DNA of 64,000 nucleotides from Hyperoplus lanceolatus (GCA_026929865.2 CM049409.1:8339452-8403451); one strand, 5' to 3'; positions 1 through 37,832 are shown, counted from the stretch's first letter. The notes: generated from the sequence alone by a model not told the origin. A program made the numbers and translations.

Positions 1-1374
1 CCTCTCGGGCCGCGTTGTCCGCATGCTTAATCAGAACGAGGCTGTTATTGTTGCTCATAATCTCATCCGTATAAATAGACAATAAAAAGGAGGAAATGGC
101 ACGGCCCTGGGGGACACTTGTGCTTCAAACCGGTTCATTAGATAGACAGCCATTCCGTTTAATATGCCAGAGCTGGGTTGCATAGAAACTCCTTGATCCA
201 TAAAATCAAACGGAATGGGTTCCCAATTCACAGAGGTTTTTGACCAGAGTTTGGGGTGGGTGTTACAGATTAAGAAAAGTGCATTAAAAATCCGCCAGTG
301 TTAAGGTGTTCAGTTACAACAAAGGCTAAAGTTTCAATGCCGTTCTGATAATTTCCCACATTATTCTATTTCACATTCTACACACTAAAAAATATTCCGG
401 TTTTGCCGTCATGATTTGGTATAAATTCAAGTGATGTCTGTCAAGAGGGGCTAGTGTTTGACCTTGTCAAACCTTTTTACTCATGCACTCTCCACCTTCC
501 TCTAGACCCCTGGTTGCTAGCTGTGGGGGATTTTGATCCATACTACGTTTGATGAGAATCAAAAGTGGTTCAAGTTTTAATATTTCAGTACGAATTGTTC
601 CTCTCCTGTGACTCATGATGTTGCATTGGGCTATTCTGCAGCACCTCGGCTTTCGGAGTGATTGCAGATGAGACTTTTGTAGAGTTTCTGTCCAAATTTT
701 GATGATTGGTATGTTGCTGCAGCTGGTGATTCAACTGATGGTCAATTCAGTGTCTGACCTGGATGCCAGTGGGGCCAAAAAAACAAAAGGTATATTGTCA
801 TATTTTTCTTTTTTTCTTCCCGCCAGCCATTTTGGTCCTTTACCTGCTTGTCCCGCGGGGTGTCAGCACCATGAGTCTGTTCATTAATCCAGCCCGTCTC
901 AAACCTTTAGGGGTGCACTGTCCACTGATGTGATTGTGAGATGCTGATAGAAAGCTGCAGCAATCCAGCATGCTCTGTAAGAGGTAGACTGCTGGTTTGC
1001 TACTACAGCAAATACAATTGCTCAGGAAAAACTGAATGGGCAATCTAGCTGAGGAACTGGCAGCATTTGCCATTGTTTGTGTGTGCTCGGTTTTATTGGA
1101 GGTGCACACGATACAAGTTGCACCCACTCTGTAGGAATAATTCAGTGAAATTCCACTTTTTTTTCCTGATATGACATGCACGTGTGCCCCTTTTTTTCAT
1201 TAATCATTTGTGCTCGGGGACCATAATGCTTCACATCAATGTAGGCTCACCAGCAGTCAGACTGCAGATTTGCCTCACAAAGTGCATTTTAAGCAGCACA
1301 TACAGGACTGCCGTATGTTCCTGCATGCTGTCATTGCTCGATATCTTTCTTATCGGTTACAGTCTCCCTCTGTT

Positions 1375-1376
<2 letters not shown>

Positions 1377-1440
<64 letters not shown>
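1377..1440. repeat. (AC)n microsatellite
   Basis: 32 perfect AC units in sorcs3 intron 1. Confidence 0.98.
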
Positions 1441-1442
<2 letters not shown>

Positions 1443-4400
1443 ATATTTCAATTTTAATCAAAGTGACAAAGCGGGAACAAAATCATATTTGGCAGGTTTG
1501 CATGTGATTAATTAGTTTAATAACTGTCGCGGTGTGGCAGACGTATTACTATGGCGGTGATGAGGTTATGAAAACAAATTTATGCATTTCCTGATTGGGG
1601 AAAATCATAAAATTCAAATTGGGAGACAACTTCCTTATTAATAATCACGGAGATAGAGTTTACACAGACTGTGACACCTTATGGGAGAAGTTTGTATGCC
1701 TAAAGGTCATGGCTGATTTAGTTTAGTCATTCAGTTTCTTCACTCTTAATATCAGGCAAAACCTGTGACTAAGGTTTGGTGACATTATGCGTTGGGCCTC
1801 ACCCTGCCTTGAAGCAGCATATTGCCTGAAGCAACACAGCGGTTACCATCGTGTTTAAAGATGACTGGGGTTGCTCAGGTGTCAGTCAGCTTGAATAATA
1901 GTTTGACTTGGCAGTTTACAGTGACAGGAATTAATTAGTTGCGGGGAGGGGGGGGGGGGTAATGGTTTTTTTTTCTATCTAGTGGGATAGAAAAGACCCG
2001 ACTGAAGCAGGCGCGCAATCAATGGGGATGATGGAAAACTTCCAAACCCGAAATGACACACACACAGAACATTCAGTCAATAGATATCCAAGAACAATCC
2101 TTAAAGATTAAGGGTTGTTTTTGCTTTGAAGAAAGAAAGAAGAAGAAAATAGAGTGAGAGAGAGAGATCATCTAAATCTGAAAAAGCATGAAAAGATATT
2201 GACAAAATGATGGCAGTTATTCAGAAATGTTGACTCAATATTCACTAAAGATCTTCACAGGGACGAGAGCTGAGAGAAACTACACTATCATTTACAAGAC
2301 TCGATGATTGTATTGGGGTGGAGATATACATTATTTTAACAAACAAACATCTCAATTGAAGTAGCATTTACTTGTGTCCCAGCTGTTCAAGTTCTGCCAC
2401 CATTTCACACACCCTCTAAAGCGAAAGCTAACAGCTTTTAATTCCTGGTTTCATTCTGTGCTTTTTTACTTGACACACTCTGATATTTGAATAGTGATGT
2501 TGACCACCATCTTTGATTATATTCCCATATTTCTCATGCTCATTCTTTCAATTTTGCACAGAGGTGATTGGAATTTCACCTCACATATCGTTTTATTTGG
2601 CCATGCTTCTGTTGCCTTTTCTTCCATATCTTTTTCTGATATGGATATGTTCTGGAAACACTTTAGAAAGTGTACACGGCCTACTGCAGATGTTAGGTAA
2701 CACAAATTAATCTGGGATAAACAAATATGGAACAAAAAGCCGCTGAACTGAGTACATTTGTTGCTTCATATTAAACTGTTAGTGACCTAAGATTTAACTT
2801 GGTTGATATTGGCTCAAAAGTAATAATACATGGTTTATGCATACATCTCCATTGGAAAACATATTTGTATGTGTGATTACACTTTGGAATAGATCCTGTG
2901 ATTTATAGTGTAATTGAGTTGTATGATTTAGGTATAAACCACTTACCGGTCCCTTCTGCTACTTAAATAAAGGTATAGAGGCTGAAAACCAGACTATGGG
3001 GAAAATAATGAAGACATTTTTTGAAAATACATGGAACCTTTTGGAGTACAATAAAGTAACCAGTAATCACAGGTATACTATATTTCTCCTTTTCCTCTAA
3101 AATGCCAATTTATTACTCCCTTGTTTCCCAAGGTCTTGTGTTTTGGGACCAGTCCATTATCACTACTGGATTCACACAATGAAATAACACTGAAGATGAC
3201 TGGTTGTATTTTATAGTGTCAGCTAGTCATTACTAACAAAAATACATTTTCCAAAGGACATGTAATACAAACAAACCCTGTATTATAACCAAAAATCCAA
3301 TATTTACCAAGTGTGACTCACATAATCAACCCTGTCTTCTACAAAATAAGTTTGCATATCATTTTGTAATTTGCCACATCAAATACATTTAGAAGGAAGT
3401 GCTATGCAGCCCAACTTGTGCTGGGGGGGGGGGGGGCACATTTAATATCTATTTATTTATTTATTTAGTTTTTTGACCAAACCTTAACACTTGTTGGTCT
3501 CAGGATGAAAACCCCTCCAGTGCCAAAATCGTGTGGCCAGATGTAACAGATTCTAATATGTGGGAACTGGGAAGGATTTGTGTCCCTTAGAAATCCATGC
3601 TGAGGCTTAACACTACTGTAAGATGTAAAACAAAACCTTCATTTGGTCTTCTGATTGTATTAGAATAACTAGCAGAAACCCAGAAAGTATCTCAGATGCA
3701 GTAACGTTGCGTACTTACATTAAATGTGAAAGGTCATCACTCGCATTAACAGATTTAAGTTTTAGAAGACATTTATCACAAGGTGATGACTTTGTAACCA
3801 AGGTTTCAGCTTATTTGTAATGAACAGAAATGACATCCCTGAGTGTGGAGCTCATATAACTCATAGACATGCCAGTCTGAATCTTAATTAATACCTGCAG
3901 TGGAAAAGGGGACAATTTACTGCACTGTATCTCAACCCAGTACAACCTTTTTGTTAAATGGAAAACTTCCCCAAATAGTACAAACGAAGCAAAAAAATAT
4001 CACAAGATGCCCAAAACTAACTTTACCAGCTCCTATATGAGTCTAGTTTGATCCAAGAACATAAATAACTAAACCCTTTGTTTCCTGGAAAAAAGATGTT
4101 CCCACCGAATATTATTCTGCCAGCACTTAGGTTTCTCTTCAATGTAACTGGTGAAGCAAATAAGTAGTACCTTACTGTAATTTTTCTAGAAAGTAAAAGC
4201 TTAATTCAAAGAAAGTGATGAAGGGAAACGACAGATCGGAGAGTTGCGTGACACATTTAGCTCATGATCTGAGCCTCACATCTCTTGGCAGCAAATGAGG
4301 TCATTTTAAGTGGAGGGGCTTCTCTCTTCCAAAAATCTCAATTTGGTCCCGCTACCATCTCTGGCTCGAGCACATACATCCTCCCCCCCCTCCCGTGAGC

Positions 4401-7400
4401 GGAAGCCGAGCCATTAGGAGCCAAGGCTGTAGAAGGGACAGAAGAGACCGGAAGAATGTTACTGAATGGTGTTACGCTTCTCAAAGTACTCCAAAAATCT
4501 AACCCATGTTTCAACTCTTAACATGTAATAAAAACTAAATGTATTACAACTTTTTCTAAGATTTCTCATTATCATTATTCCCCTAAATCATATTTCCAAT
4601 CTCTGCTGTACTCCATGGCTTACTGAATAACAGGATTACACTCAAAAAGAGTCAGAGTGGTCATGCTGTACCTTCAACCTCTGAAAACTGTGTGCACTGA
4701 GTGGCAGAGAACAAAAAAAGAAAAGAAAAGAACCTGTCATAGTGTACAATAGTAATGTTGCTTTGCTTTTTTTGCCTTTCTGCACCGTTTCCAATGCATC
4801 AAATTATTTTTAAATGGCAGGGGATGTGACTAAAAGTTTTCCGAATGTGTCAAAACATCTAAATGGTTTCGTAAATTGCTGTCAGACTTGTCCTTGAATG
4901 TTGTGTTCCTTGTTTTTCTCCCGTCTCTGTGTAAATTGCAGTGCATTGTGCATTGTGCCTGGACGTCGACTTAAAAAAAAAAATCAGAAGAAAAAAAATA
5001 AGGGACAAGTGCAATGCATATTTTTAAACCTTGTCCATTAAACATATATCATTGACTTTTCAACCTGTGCTTTCTCAGAAGAATTGAAGCATACCAATCG
5101 CGGTCTTTTATTCCACTAATGGCAAACAGCACAGTTTGTTGTGTGTTGTTGTAAGCAGCAGAGAGTCACAACATGCCCACAAAACTTCCACACAATGGAG
5201 CGGTAGGCCTATTTAATGTGAATCCCTTTCAGCCCATTTTATTAATTTCCGCCTATAATGGACTGAATTGATTGCTCAAAACCTCTGAAGCTCAAAGCAT
5301 CAGGGCTGTATGACCAAAGCTCAAGAGTCGGGGAGGATAAGCAAACACGCCCAGAGACGGACAGTGGACTAATGCATGAGGGGCATTCTGCTGAGGTTTT
5401 ACTTGATGAAAGCAGTGTCCCTAGAGTATGTTTTCACCCACAAAAGTACAAACAATCAATCTGGTCCACGGATAAGATTGAGGACAGAGTAAAGCCAGTG
5501 TTCGACCGCACCATTTCTCTTAATGGCAGATTGTCTTTTTTTTTGCTAAGTGCTCTGCTTTGGAGACGTCCTCGCTGAGCCACACAATCAAGATGTTGTG
5601 TTTATTGTCCCTCCACCCACTTGCGGTGCCTCTTGATTTTGCCCCGCTGCGGTTCGAGCCTTAAGGAAATGTATGCAAATTTTTCAACCGATACTGTTTT
5701 TCTCTGCAGGTGTTTGCATCAGATCATTTCTAATGGATGCATGAATATATTAAAGTCTAAACTTTATGAGGAACAAAAGAGAAGTTACATTTGATGCGGC
5801 TAAGGTTTTAAGCTCGTTCTGACGCAGATTACTTTTCTAAAATGAAATTGCTTGGCTTAGATTTATAACACATTTTTCTAAATCCCATTTGGTTAAATAA
5901 AGGACACAACAATATCTTGTTACTACTATGCCTGGCTGCTGATCTTTTCTTCTCAAAATTACAAGAAAAGAAAATGAAAGATCTAAATGTTGACCATTTC
6001 TTAACCTGAAATGCTTGCCTCGTGGATATAACAGATCTACGACATCAATAAGCCGGTTTACTTAAAGAAAACACAGTGTTTTGTCAAATTACTCCAGGGA
6101 TTGTTCCTTGCCCTTGGCCTCTCTCTTCCTTCCCCTTTAATGAAGTTTTAGTATGTAATGAGCTCAACGACAAATGAAAAGGGTTTTTTATTTTTCTGTC
6201 TTCTGGATTGTTTCTGCCTGAACAGGCCAGTGAAATACAGTGTAGTGAGTTGTAGAACAGTGGAGTCCAGTAGGTTTACTTCTCTCACGTTGATGGTGCC
6301 AGCTTTTGGTGCCTGATAATGGCATGATGCATTAGCCGTTCTCCATGGATCTGCATTTTTTTTTTGCTGGAACTTGGCTCTTTCCACCGCGCTCCAACGT
6401 TTTTCATCCCGCTTTCCCCTTCCAAACCACTTCTGCTGCTTCTGTCTCAAAGCAGTAATGGCACACAGTCAATGATTGGATATATTCAACACACAAGAAC
6501 ACACAGGTATGAACAATTTTGTGAACGCTGGGCATCACCTCCCCTGGACTCCACAGTCAATTTGCTCCACAAAAACATGACTCCACGGTTTTTAATTACA
6601 GGCAATGTTTTACCTAAATCATAACAGATTTTAGGATTATATCGCATTCATTATGTGTAATATACTGTATAAGTGATGCTACAGTAAGATGTTTGTAATG
6701 TTTTTATCAACAAACCATCTTGATCTTTTTCTCTCTGTTCTTTTTTTTTTAAAAGCTGCAATTCTGCTCGCAGCATAAACAAGTTCTGAACACAATATTG
6801 ACATATTATTACATGTTAAGGTGAAACGAAAATTGAATATTGATAAACACTTATAGTCTTTTAGCTCTGTTTTTTGGTCTCTTAACAACTCCTGAAGGGA
6901 ATATCTGTCTGTTTAGCTCTTAAGTGCTCCACCATGTTCACCATCTACTCGCTGCGGCTGAGCGGGTCGTGTACAGTCAGTTTTAAGAGCTTTTTTCTCA
7001 AAAAAACTGTAAAAAAAAAAACTCAAAAAAAGCCTACTATAAGAGCGGTGAGATTGAGGGTGTTTCGTACTGCTAAAACAATGAGCTGGAGATCGGGGTG
7101 ATAATTCTATGTAGGTTTGTCACTACAAGCAAGCACTTTCATATTATCTTCATATTAATATGTTGTCATTTGATACACTGTTGTTATCATATATATATAT
7201 TTGATTTAAACATACTGTTTGCAAAGAGTGAAAATGAAACTCAACAAGGCACTTTTCTTTGGTCGACTTAAGTTATTGCTCTTAAATAATAATCTTCTAA
7301 ATAATGTTATCTGGTACAAGTATAGGTCACAGCCTAGGTCTCTATTGTTGGAAAATACAAAAACCCAAAGTATACAAAACATATTCATTTTTACTGTTAG

Positions 7401-7658
7401 TGTGTCCATATACACACAGCCCAGAATTAATAAAGAAATATCTGCTCTCAAAAATTGTGAGATTTCGTTTAATTCAAAATCAACCTTTTACTCTGTTTAT
7501 CAAATCTAATAAAGTCACAAACATTGACCTCCAGACGTCTGACGCAAAGAGACGACATATTTGGGTAAAACCCTGCTTCTGTAAGCTGACGTTTTAAGAA
7601 ATGATTAAATTAGTTTTGACACATTCCAGCGAGTTGTCATACATTTTGATGTTGTTGT

Positions 7659-8705
7659 GTTTTGATTTGATTTGATTTGATTTGATTTATATTTATTTCG
7701 TCCATGGATGTCTTCCAACAAAACTCATTTCCACATTCTCACATGTACAATCCATAAAACCATGACGAAAAGGAGGCAGGATGAAGAATATCTTATATTT
7801 CCTGCCCCCTCAAAACAAAACAAACAAAAAGAAAAACACTCTACATGTCAACTCATGTCAGTGCATGACGATAATAAATGAAACAAAATAGAAACCAAAA
7901 CATCAATCTAATAAATAAAACAAAATAGAAACCAAAACATCAATCTGAAACTGATTCCAAAACAAAGCAAACCATGATCACAACCATTAATATAGAAATC
8001 ATCAATTTTTCTTTCTATATTATATATAATAATATACAATATTTTTATTTCTATAAGTGCTCATACAAATTCATTGTTTTCTCTTTAAATCGTTTTTTAA
8101 ACTGAAATATATTTGTACATTGCTGTAGTTCACGTTGCAGAGAATTCCATGCTTTCGCTCCTACCACTGAAGTACACATTTGCTTTGCTGTTGTCCTTGC
8201 AACTTGATGCTTAAAGTGTCCTTTTCTTCTTCCTTCATTTTCTATAAGGATAAACAGATTTTGAAGATTTGCTGGCAGAACTTTATTTTTTGCTTTAAAC
8301 ATAACAATAAGTGTCTGCAATTCGACCAATTCTTTAAATTTTAAAAGTTTAGAGTGAAAAAATAAGATATTTGTGTGCTCTCTATAACCAGTTTTAAATA
8401 TAATTCTTATTAATCTCTTTTGTAGGAGATAGAGTGACTTTGTGTTGCTTTGGTATGTGTTTCCCCACACCTCCACACAGTAGCTGATGTAGGGCAACAC
8501 TAGCGCACAATACAGGGTTCTCAATGCCTTATAATCTAACACATATTTTACTTTATTTAATACAAAAGTACTCTTAGATATTTTTTTCTGTATGTGTGAG
8601 ATATGTGGTTTCCACGTCAACCCTTCATCTAGGAGCACACCCAAAAACCTAATTTCCTTCACTCTTTCAATGATTGTTCCTGCTATAGATAGTACAGTAC
8701 TTTGG
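7659..8705 (-). mobile_element. 5'-truncated non-LTR retrotransposon (CR1/L2/Rex-like LINE)
   Basis: On the - strand a 203-codon frame (8662-8051) reads as the C-terminal part of a reverse transcriptase ORF: EIRFLGVLLDEGLTWKPHI, then LYCALVLPYISYCVEVWGNT and VGAKAWNSLQ. The homologous frame begins a little upstream, near 8700. An AT-rich 3'UTR follows and ends in a pentanucleotide array (AAATC on the - strand, 7659-7687), typical of CR1-clade 3' ends. The endonuclease and RT core are missing, so it is a dead-on-arrival copy. Exact family not certain. Confidence 0.85.
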
Positions 8706-11700
8706 ACTCAGAGGTGGTAGAAAAGGCAAGGGAGATGGCTCTGTGTGTGGATGCGTTTACCCTGCAGAACAATACAGTACGCTGTTGAGTATTCATGAGA
8801 ATGTAAATGTGAATCATTTAAAGGGTGAACTATTCACAGAATGCCAAAGGTAAATAAAATAGAGATACATATGTGTAGATGGTTCTCTGAGTGCAAGGCT
8901 TTAGCCATGTTATTAAAAAGAGACCTACATCACTCACTGTTATCAACTTTAGTGTTCCCTTGGAAATTAATTTAGATCCTTCAGTTGTCCCCTCCGGTTA
9001 AAGAAAAAGAAAACACAGCTAGAACATCAAAGTTGCTGTATTTCTCACATTTCTATTCACAATCCTACTCCCCGTGATGTGTAACTTCTGAAAAGGCATG
9101 AAATAATAATCTGGAGGTGTGAAAAGGGTTCCTTTCTCCCTTGACTACCCAATTAAACAGAAATGTCTGAGGGGGGCCGTCTTAAACATGCTCTACTGGT
9201 GGCAGAATAAGCAACAAGTTCCAATTGAAGCCCGGTGTTAGAGAGCACAAAAAAAACCTGCCCCGAGCATGTACAGTCAATTTCATTTTATTAATAGCCC
9301 TAATGCCATACAGAACACAGAGATGATTCATACCTAAATTGCGAATGTGTAGATAATCTTCTGCCCACCAACACAGTGTTGAGATGCTTCTCATGTCCCA
9401 CTGAAGCACTCTAAAACATCTGAGCATTTCTCTTCAAAAAAAGAAAAAAACAGATTGATATGGTATGATATTTCTAAAGATTTGATTTGGTCCAGCAGCC
9501 TGTGACTGTGCTGTACATGCAAACGCTGCATGCTCCAACGCTTTTTCAAAAGTGTGGTGTGTGATATGTCTGTGTGTGGCTGAGGTAGTCGCGTCGAAAC
9601 TGGCACAGTATATCACAATGACATTATGGAAGAAATACGTTTGTTGCTATGGAGGATGTCAAGTCAACCATCCTGAAGAGTTAAAATCTCTGCATGGATA
9701 ACAGCACATGACTGTGATATGCCTTTTTTAATGTTTGTATCCGGTATGTGTGCCTTTCTCGTGACATATGCTGGATGCAAAATAGATTACACAGAGAGCT
9801 CGTTTCAAGAAATATAGGCCTATAGCAAAATATCAAGAAAAAAAAAATGGAGAGATTGAAAGAATAAAAAAAGAGAAAAATGCAAGAAGTAAGGAAAAGG
9901 GTAAAAACAGAAGCGAAGAAAGTAAAGGAAGCGACAAGAATAGAGTGTTTGGATAAAAGGATGACTAAACCCAACTCCTCGGAGGGTGAGAGCCAATCTG
10001 AAAAATGATTGGTTGACTTTCCTGGGGCAAAGCTCTCTTTGCTCACATCAATAAAACATAAACATGAATAAATGCACCGCTTTTTTGCGCTTCCAGGGTC
10101 CTTACTTAATTTCATGTATGCAAGTGAGCGATGATATGCATGGAAAACTGTATTTACCTAGAAGGCTCAAAATAATTCTGGGAGCCATATTGTGTTTGTT
10201 TGCTCCCTGTAGTTACATAAATGCAAGGCTGCACCATAAACTCTCAAAATATGCATCTAATGGGTCTTTATTGGTCGGGCTCCCATGGTTGTAAGTCGCC
10301 CATCTGGTGTGCAAGTCATGTGCCCTCCCTGCTGGTTGGTGCATTTGCATGTGTATTCTGGTGGTTAATTCCCATTGACGTGAGCCACTGATGCACAGCA
10401 GCCTATCAATAATGCTGTAGACGTGGGAACACACAGGCTTCACTGATGTACTCTTGATGTATCCACTTAGGGACAAATCATCCTAACAGTCATCTGCCTC
10501 ACTAGTCTGTTGGTCCCAGAGGTAGATCTTCACTGACCCAATTCATGGGGTCAGTTTTTGTTAATGAGCCAACCGCGCAAACACGTTGACAAGAGTGAAG
10601 ACAGAGCTTCTAATTACAATTACAGCTCGGTTGCTAAGAGGCTCCTTATTATTAAGCTTTTGCCATTTGAGGCTATTTTTAGAAGCTGCCGTACATTCTC
10701 AATTCATTTCATGAGCATTTGACCGAATTGGATCCATGTGCAAAATGGTGCGAGGGATTGAAACCCACATTTATCCGTTGCTCACTCAATTAATTTACAG
10801 CGCTGCATATTTGAATCCCTCTGGCTGGGAATGAACTGCCTCTGGTTTCAACACTGATACAATCAATTCCAGATTAAATTGAACCAGTATAGTATTTATT
10901 ACTGTCCCGTGACACGGAGTCATTGCTTTAAGCAAAAGAGAACTGAAGAAACAAACGACGACAGTTTTGTCAGTTTTTCTATCATATCTAATTTTCAAAG
11001 CGGGCAATTAGGCAAAACATCACAGCCATTTAACCAAGTCCGTACTCCAAATTGATTCAGACTCCTGCGTTGGACCTTGCAGACATGGTGCATTTAGTTA
11101 TGCAAATGCTTATCTCTGTGTGTGATTGGTTAATTAACCTGTAATGCAGATAGTCCCAGCCATGCACAGTGGCGGTTTGATGGCTAAATTGTGGGTCAAT
11201 TGGGTTTTAACATTTTCAAAGCAGACTTAGAGGCATGTCTTTGTTCCTCTGAATCTCGTGTTGCTTCTTTCAGTTTAATGACTTGTTCCGTGGGTCCCAG
11301 AAGGTTAATGTGTTTAAACTCACTGTAATTGAGCTTTTGACCTACCTTTCTGGCTTAAACAAAATTATTCATATTCTGCCATGTTCCTGCTCCTTGATTG
11401 TTATTATCTCCCATTCCTTCTCTCTCTCCCTCCATGCCCATGCCCTTAAATCCCTACCCTGAGCCCTCCCTTTCCCATCCTGAGTTATGAGCATCCCCAT
11501 GGGAAGTCATTTATAATGCCATTGGAGTGACAATAATTTGTTTTGCACACCATTTCACTCTGCCCTCTGTGCCTTGGCAGGCTTTTATGGGCTTCATTTT
11601 TGTTTTCCCACAAACACATTGTCCAACCCTCTTCAAGAGAACACGCAAAAGCATTTAGCCTAAAACTGGAACTGGACATCTTCCAAAAATGACCAAAAAG

Positions 11701-12209
11701 AAATGGCAACCTCTCAGCAGTTTTGAGATCAACACTTCCCGGTGCTTTTTGCAACTAAACCACTCTACTCCTTTAAAAGGTAAAAGATTGACTGAAGTAG
11801 AAAAAAGTAAGACGGAAAGATAGAAGGAAATTGGAATGGGCGGTGCAGCTACTGACTGCATTTATTTTCATTGTTCAGTGAACAATTATGTTCAGATTTT
11901 GCTGTCATGTAGGTATCATTCCACATGAGATACAGACACAATTTGACAGCCCACTTGGATTTAAAAAATTTAAATTAAATTGAAGATACTGCCACCAGCC
12001 GACTGACAACTTTCTGACATCTTGAGGATTACTTGTCATTGGGATAATGAACTGTGTGGATCTGATTCTTATTAGTAAAGGGATGTAGCAGACATTCCAT
12101 GTCATTAGGGTTTAGATGGGTAATGTATGCTGGTGGTGCACTTATGCTAAGGCTTTTTAGTGCAAACGCTGGCATGTAATTACATATGTCTGTTGCGTTT
12201 ATGTTGTAG

Positions 12210-35972
<23,763 letters not shown>

Positions 35973-36708
35973 GACATGCCCTCTGTTACTGAGTAAGTAC
36001 AGATTGTTGTGTTACAATTGTGCCGAAATTGTTTGCTTTGCTTGCATTTTTTAAATGATCATTATTGATTTCATGCCAATAGCTGCTATCATTCAAAGTC
36101 ATGTTTTTAACTCACATGGATAAAGTAATCTAGTATTTATACAATTCTTAATGAAAATCAGTCCACTGAGCCAGACTCAATGGCCTCTTGTTCTAAGGCA
36201 GTAAACTTGACAAAATGATTACTAAGCATCAGAGTTCCTGAGCTATACATCCATGCCATGAATGTATTTCAGTTTCTGACAAAATATCTTAAAAGCTACA
36301 AAATGTTGTTGGAGAAATATCTTGTTATATAATGTTAATGAGTAGTACTGTGAATAGTTTTTACTGTATATGTGCAAAATATCAGTAAAGTCACTCATTT
36401 CATTTTGAGGGACTCACAATAATGATATTTAGGCCCATAAGGGGTATTATAATAATACAAAACAGGGCATAACATTCTAAACTAACTTAATGTCGTAAAA
36501 AGATTTTTCGACACCTGATAATAATTTTCGCATAATGTTTGCCTCTATCCCACAAAATGACTATAAAATTTGTGAAGTGTAAAATTTTTATTTTTTATTT
36601 TATCAGTTTCTAAAATACTAAGGAAAAGTTATTTTAAAATAGACCCCGGAGAGCAAAAAGTTGTCTGCGCGGCCTTCATAAGACATATATTAAATGAAAA
36701 GACAAGTA

Positions 36709-37832
36709 GGGGAAGGTGGGGTGATTTGTGCAACTTTTTACTCAAAGTGATTTTAAAGTGAGGCCTTGACAGTTATGTCTCCAACTCAAATATGTACATA
36801 TATTTCAGGATGTTGTGCATCCCTGGCAATAAAAACTTTGGATCTGGAATAAACTGTTTAAGAAATATAGCTTTCGGAAAAGAAGTTGTCTTGTCGCACA
36901 AATCACCCCACGTAGTGGGGTGATTTGTGCGTCATTGTGTCACAATGACAAAGTCACCATCATCATCTTTCTGGCCATCTGAACTCTCATCAGTGGTGTC
37001 GTTAAGTGGAATTGAGATGTCACTCTCTCCTGAGCTACTGTAGACTATCACTTTCTTTTGGTGACCAGCGTATACAGCCATGCCACTGGCACAACTCTCA
37101 GAAATGTACTTTGCACTAGTTGCTCCGTGCTTGTGGAACCAACTGCCACCTGACAAATGTGATTCCCCCTACATTTCTGCCTTTAAATCAAGGCTCAAAA
37201 CCCATATGTACACCCTGGTGTTTCCTCCCCATTAACCTCTGCACTACTTACTTACCTCTGCACTACTATCTGTGTTTATGTGGATGTATGGGCTTTACGT
37301 CTTTTATTTTGGTTATTGTTATTTTACCTTCATTGTTTACCTACTGAATGCACTATGTACAGCACTTTGGACAGTGCAAACTGTCATAAATGTGCTTTTA
37401 TAAATACATTTTACTTACTTACTTACTTATAACTCACCCAGGCCCTTGCGCACAAATCACCCCATCCCCAGAATTTTGGATAATAGGCATGATGCAGCAA
37501 TTTAGGGTTGACATTGTGCTAACTATATAGACTCAAAGTGTAGCATACCAAAGCACTAAAACATGTGTCAAATGTTTTCAAACGTGTCTATAATTGTTCA
37601 GACACAATAATCAAAAAACCTTGATCATGGAAATTTTACTTTGAAAGGCAAAACACAGTTTTTTGAGCTTAAATGTGCTTATATCTTATTCCTTGTGTCT
37701 CCCTTCTTTACAGGATGAGTCAAATGGATGGCTCTTCTTAAATATGTGGTCACATTTCCAATTTCTTCCACGGTTTTCTAGAAACAAGGGGTTTTGCAAC
37801 TTCCAAAATGCACAAATCACCCCACCTTCCCC
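36709..37832. mobile_element. TIR DNA element with iterated GGGGTGATTTGTGC motifs, split by a LINE end
   Basis: Starts GGGGAAGGTGGGGTGATTTG and ends with the exact inverse CAAATCACCCCACCTTCCCC, flanked by TA on both sides. The 14-base motif GGGGTGATTTGTGC occurs five times: + at 36718 and 36917, - at 36896, 37450 and 37810. The central pair forms a perfect palindrome (36896-36930). A - strand open stretch (about 37110 down to 36932) reads VIVYSSSGESDISIPLNDTT and ends DGDFVIVTQ, an acidic end that looks like a transposase C-terminus. This is my reading, not a match. Same architecture as 52503-53728. Confidence 0.8.
37114..37430 (+). mobile_element. L2/CR1-like LINE 3' end, nested in the TIR element
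   Basis: The + strand reads ALVAPCLWNQLPPDKCDSPY then ISAFKSRLKTHMYTL and stop, the standard C-terminus of L2-type ORF2. A short 3'UTR follows with GCACTTTGGACAGTGCAAAC and ends in a (TTAC)n tail at 37412-37430. It breaks the surrounding TIR element, so it inserted later. Confidence 0.85.

Larger units (their letters stand above)
1..12209 (+). other. sorcs3: Intron 1 of sorcs3 (3' part), mostly unique DNA
   Basis: No credible host exon seen. It holds an AC array at 1377-1440, a LINE fragment at 7659-8705 and many short A/T or G runs. Stretches such as 10590-10700 and 11080-11200 look composition-balanced and enhancer-like, including an octamer ATGCAAAT at 11100-11107, but nothing proves function. 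Confidence 0.7.

Noticed and set aside
8051-8662. Host protein-coding gene of 203 codons
   Set aside because: Sequence is the C-terminal part of a LINE reverse transcriptase ORF with a tandem-repeat 3' tail.
10064-10476. Several 70-90 codon frames on both strands in intron 1
   Set aside because: No homology, no splice signals in phase, and similar open lengths on both strands as expected by chance.
36932-37156. Single 74-codon - strand gene
   Set aside because: Its start lies in the nested LINE piece and its end in the surrounding TIR element, so the full frame is a chance join.
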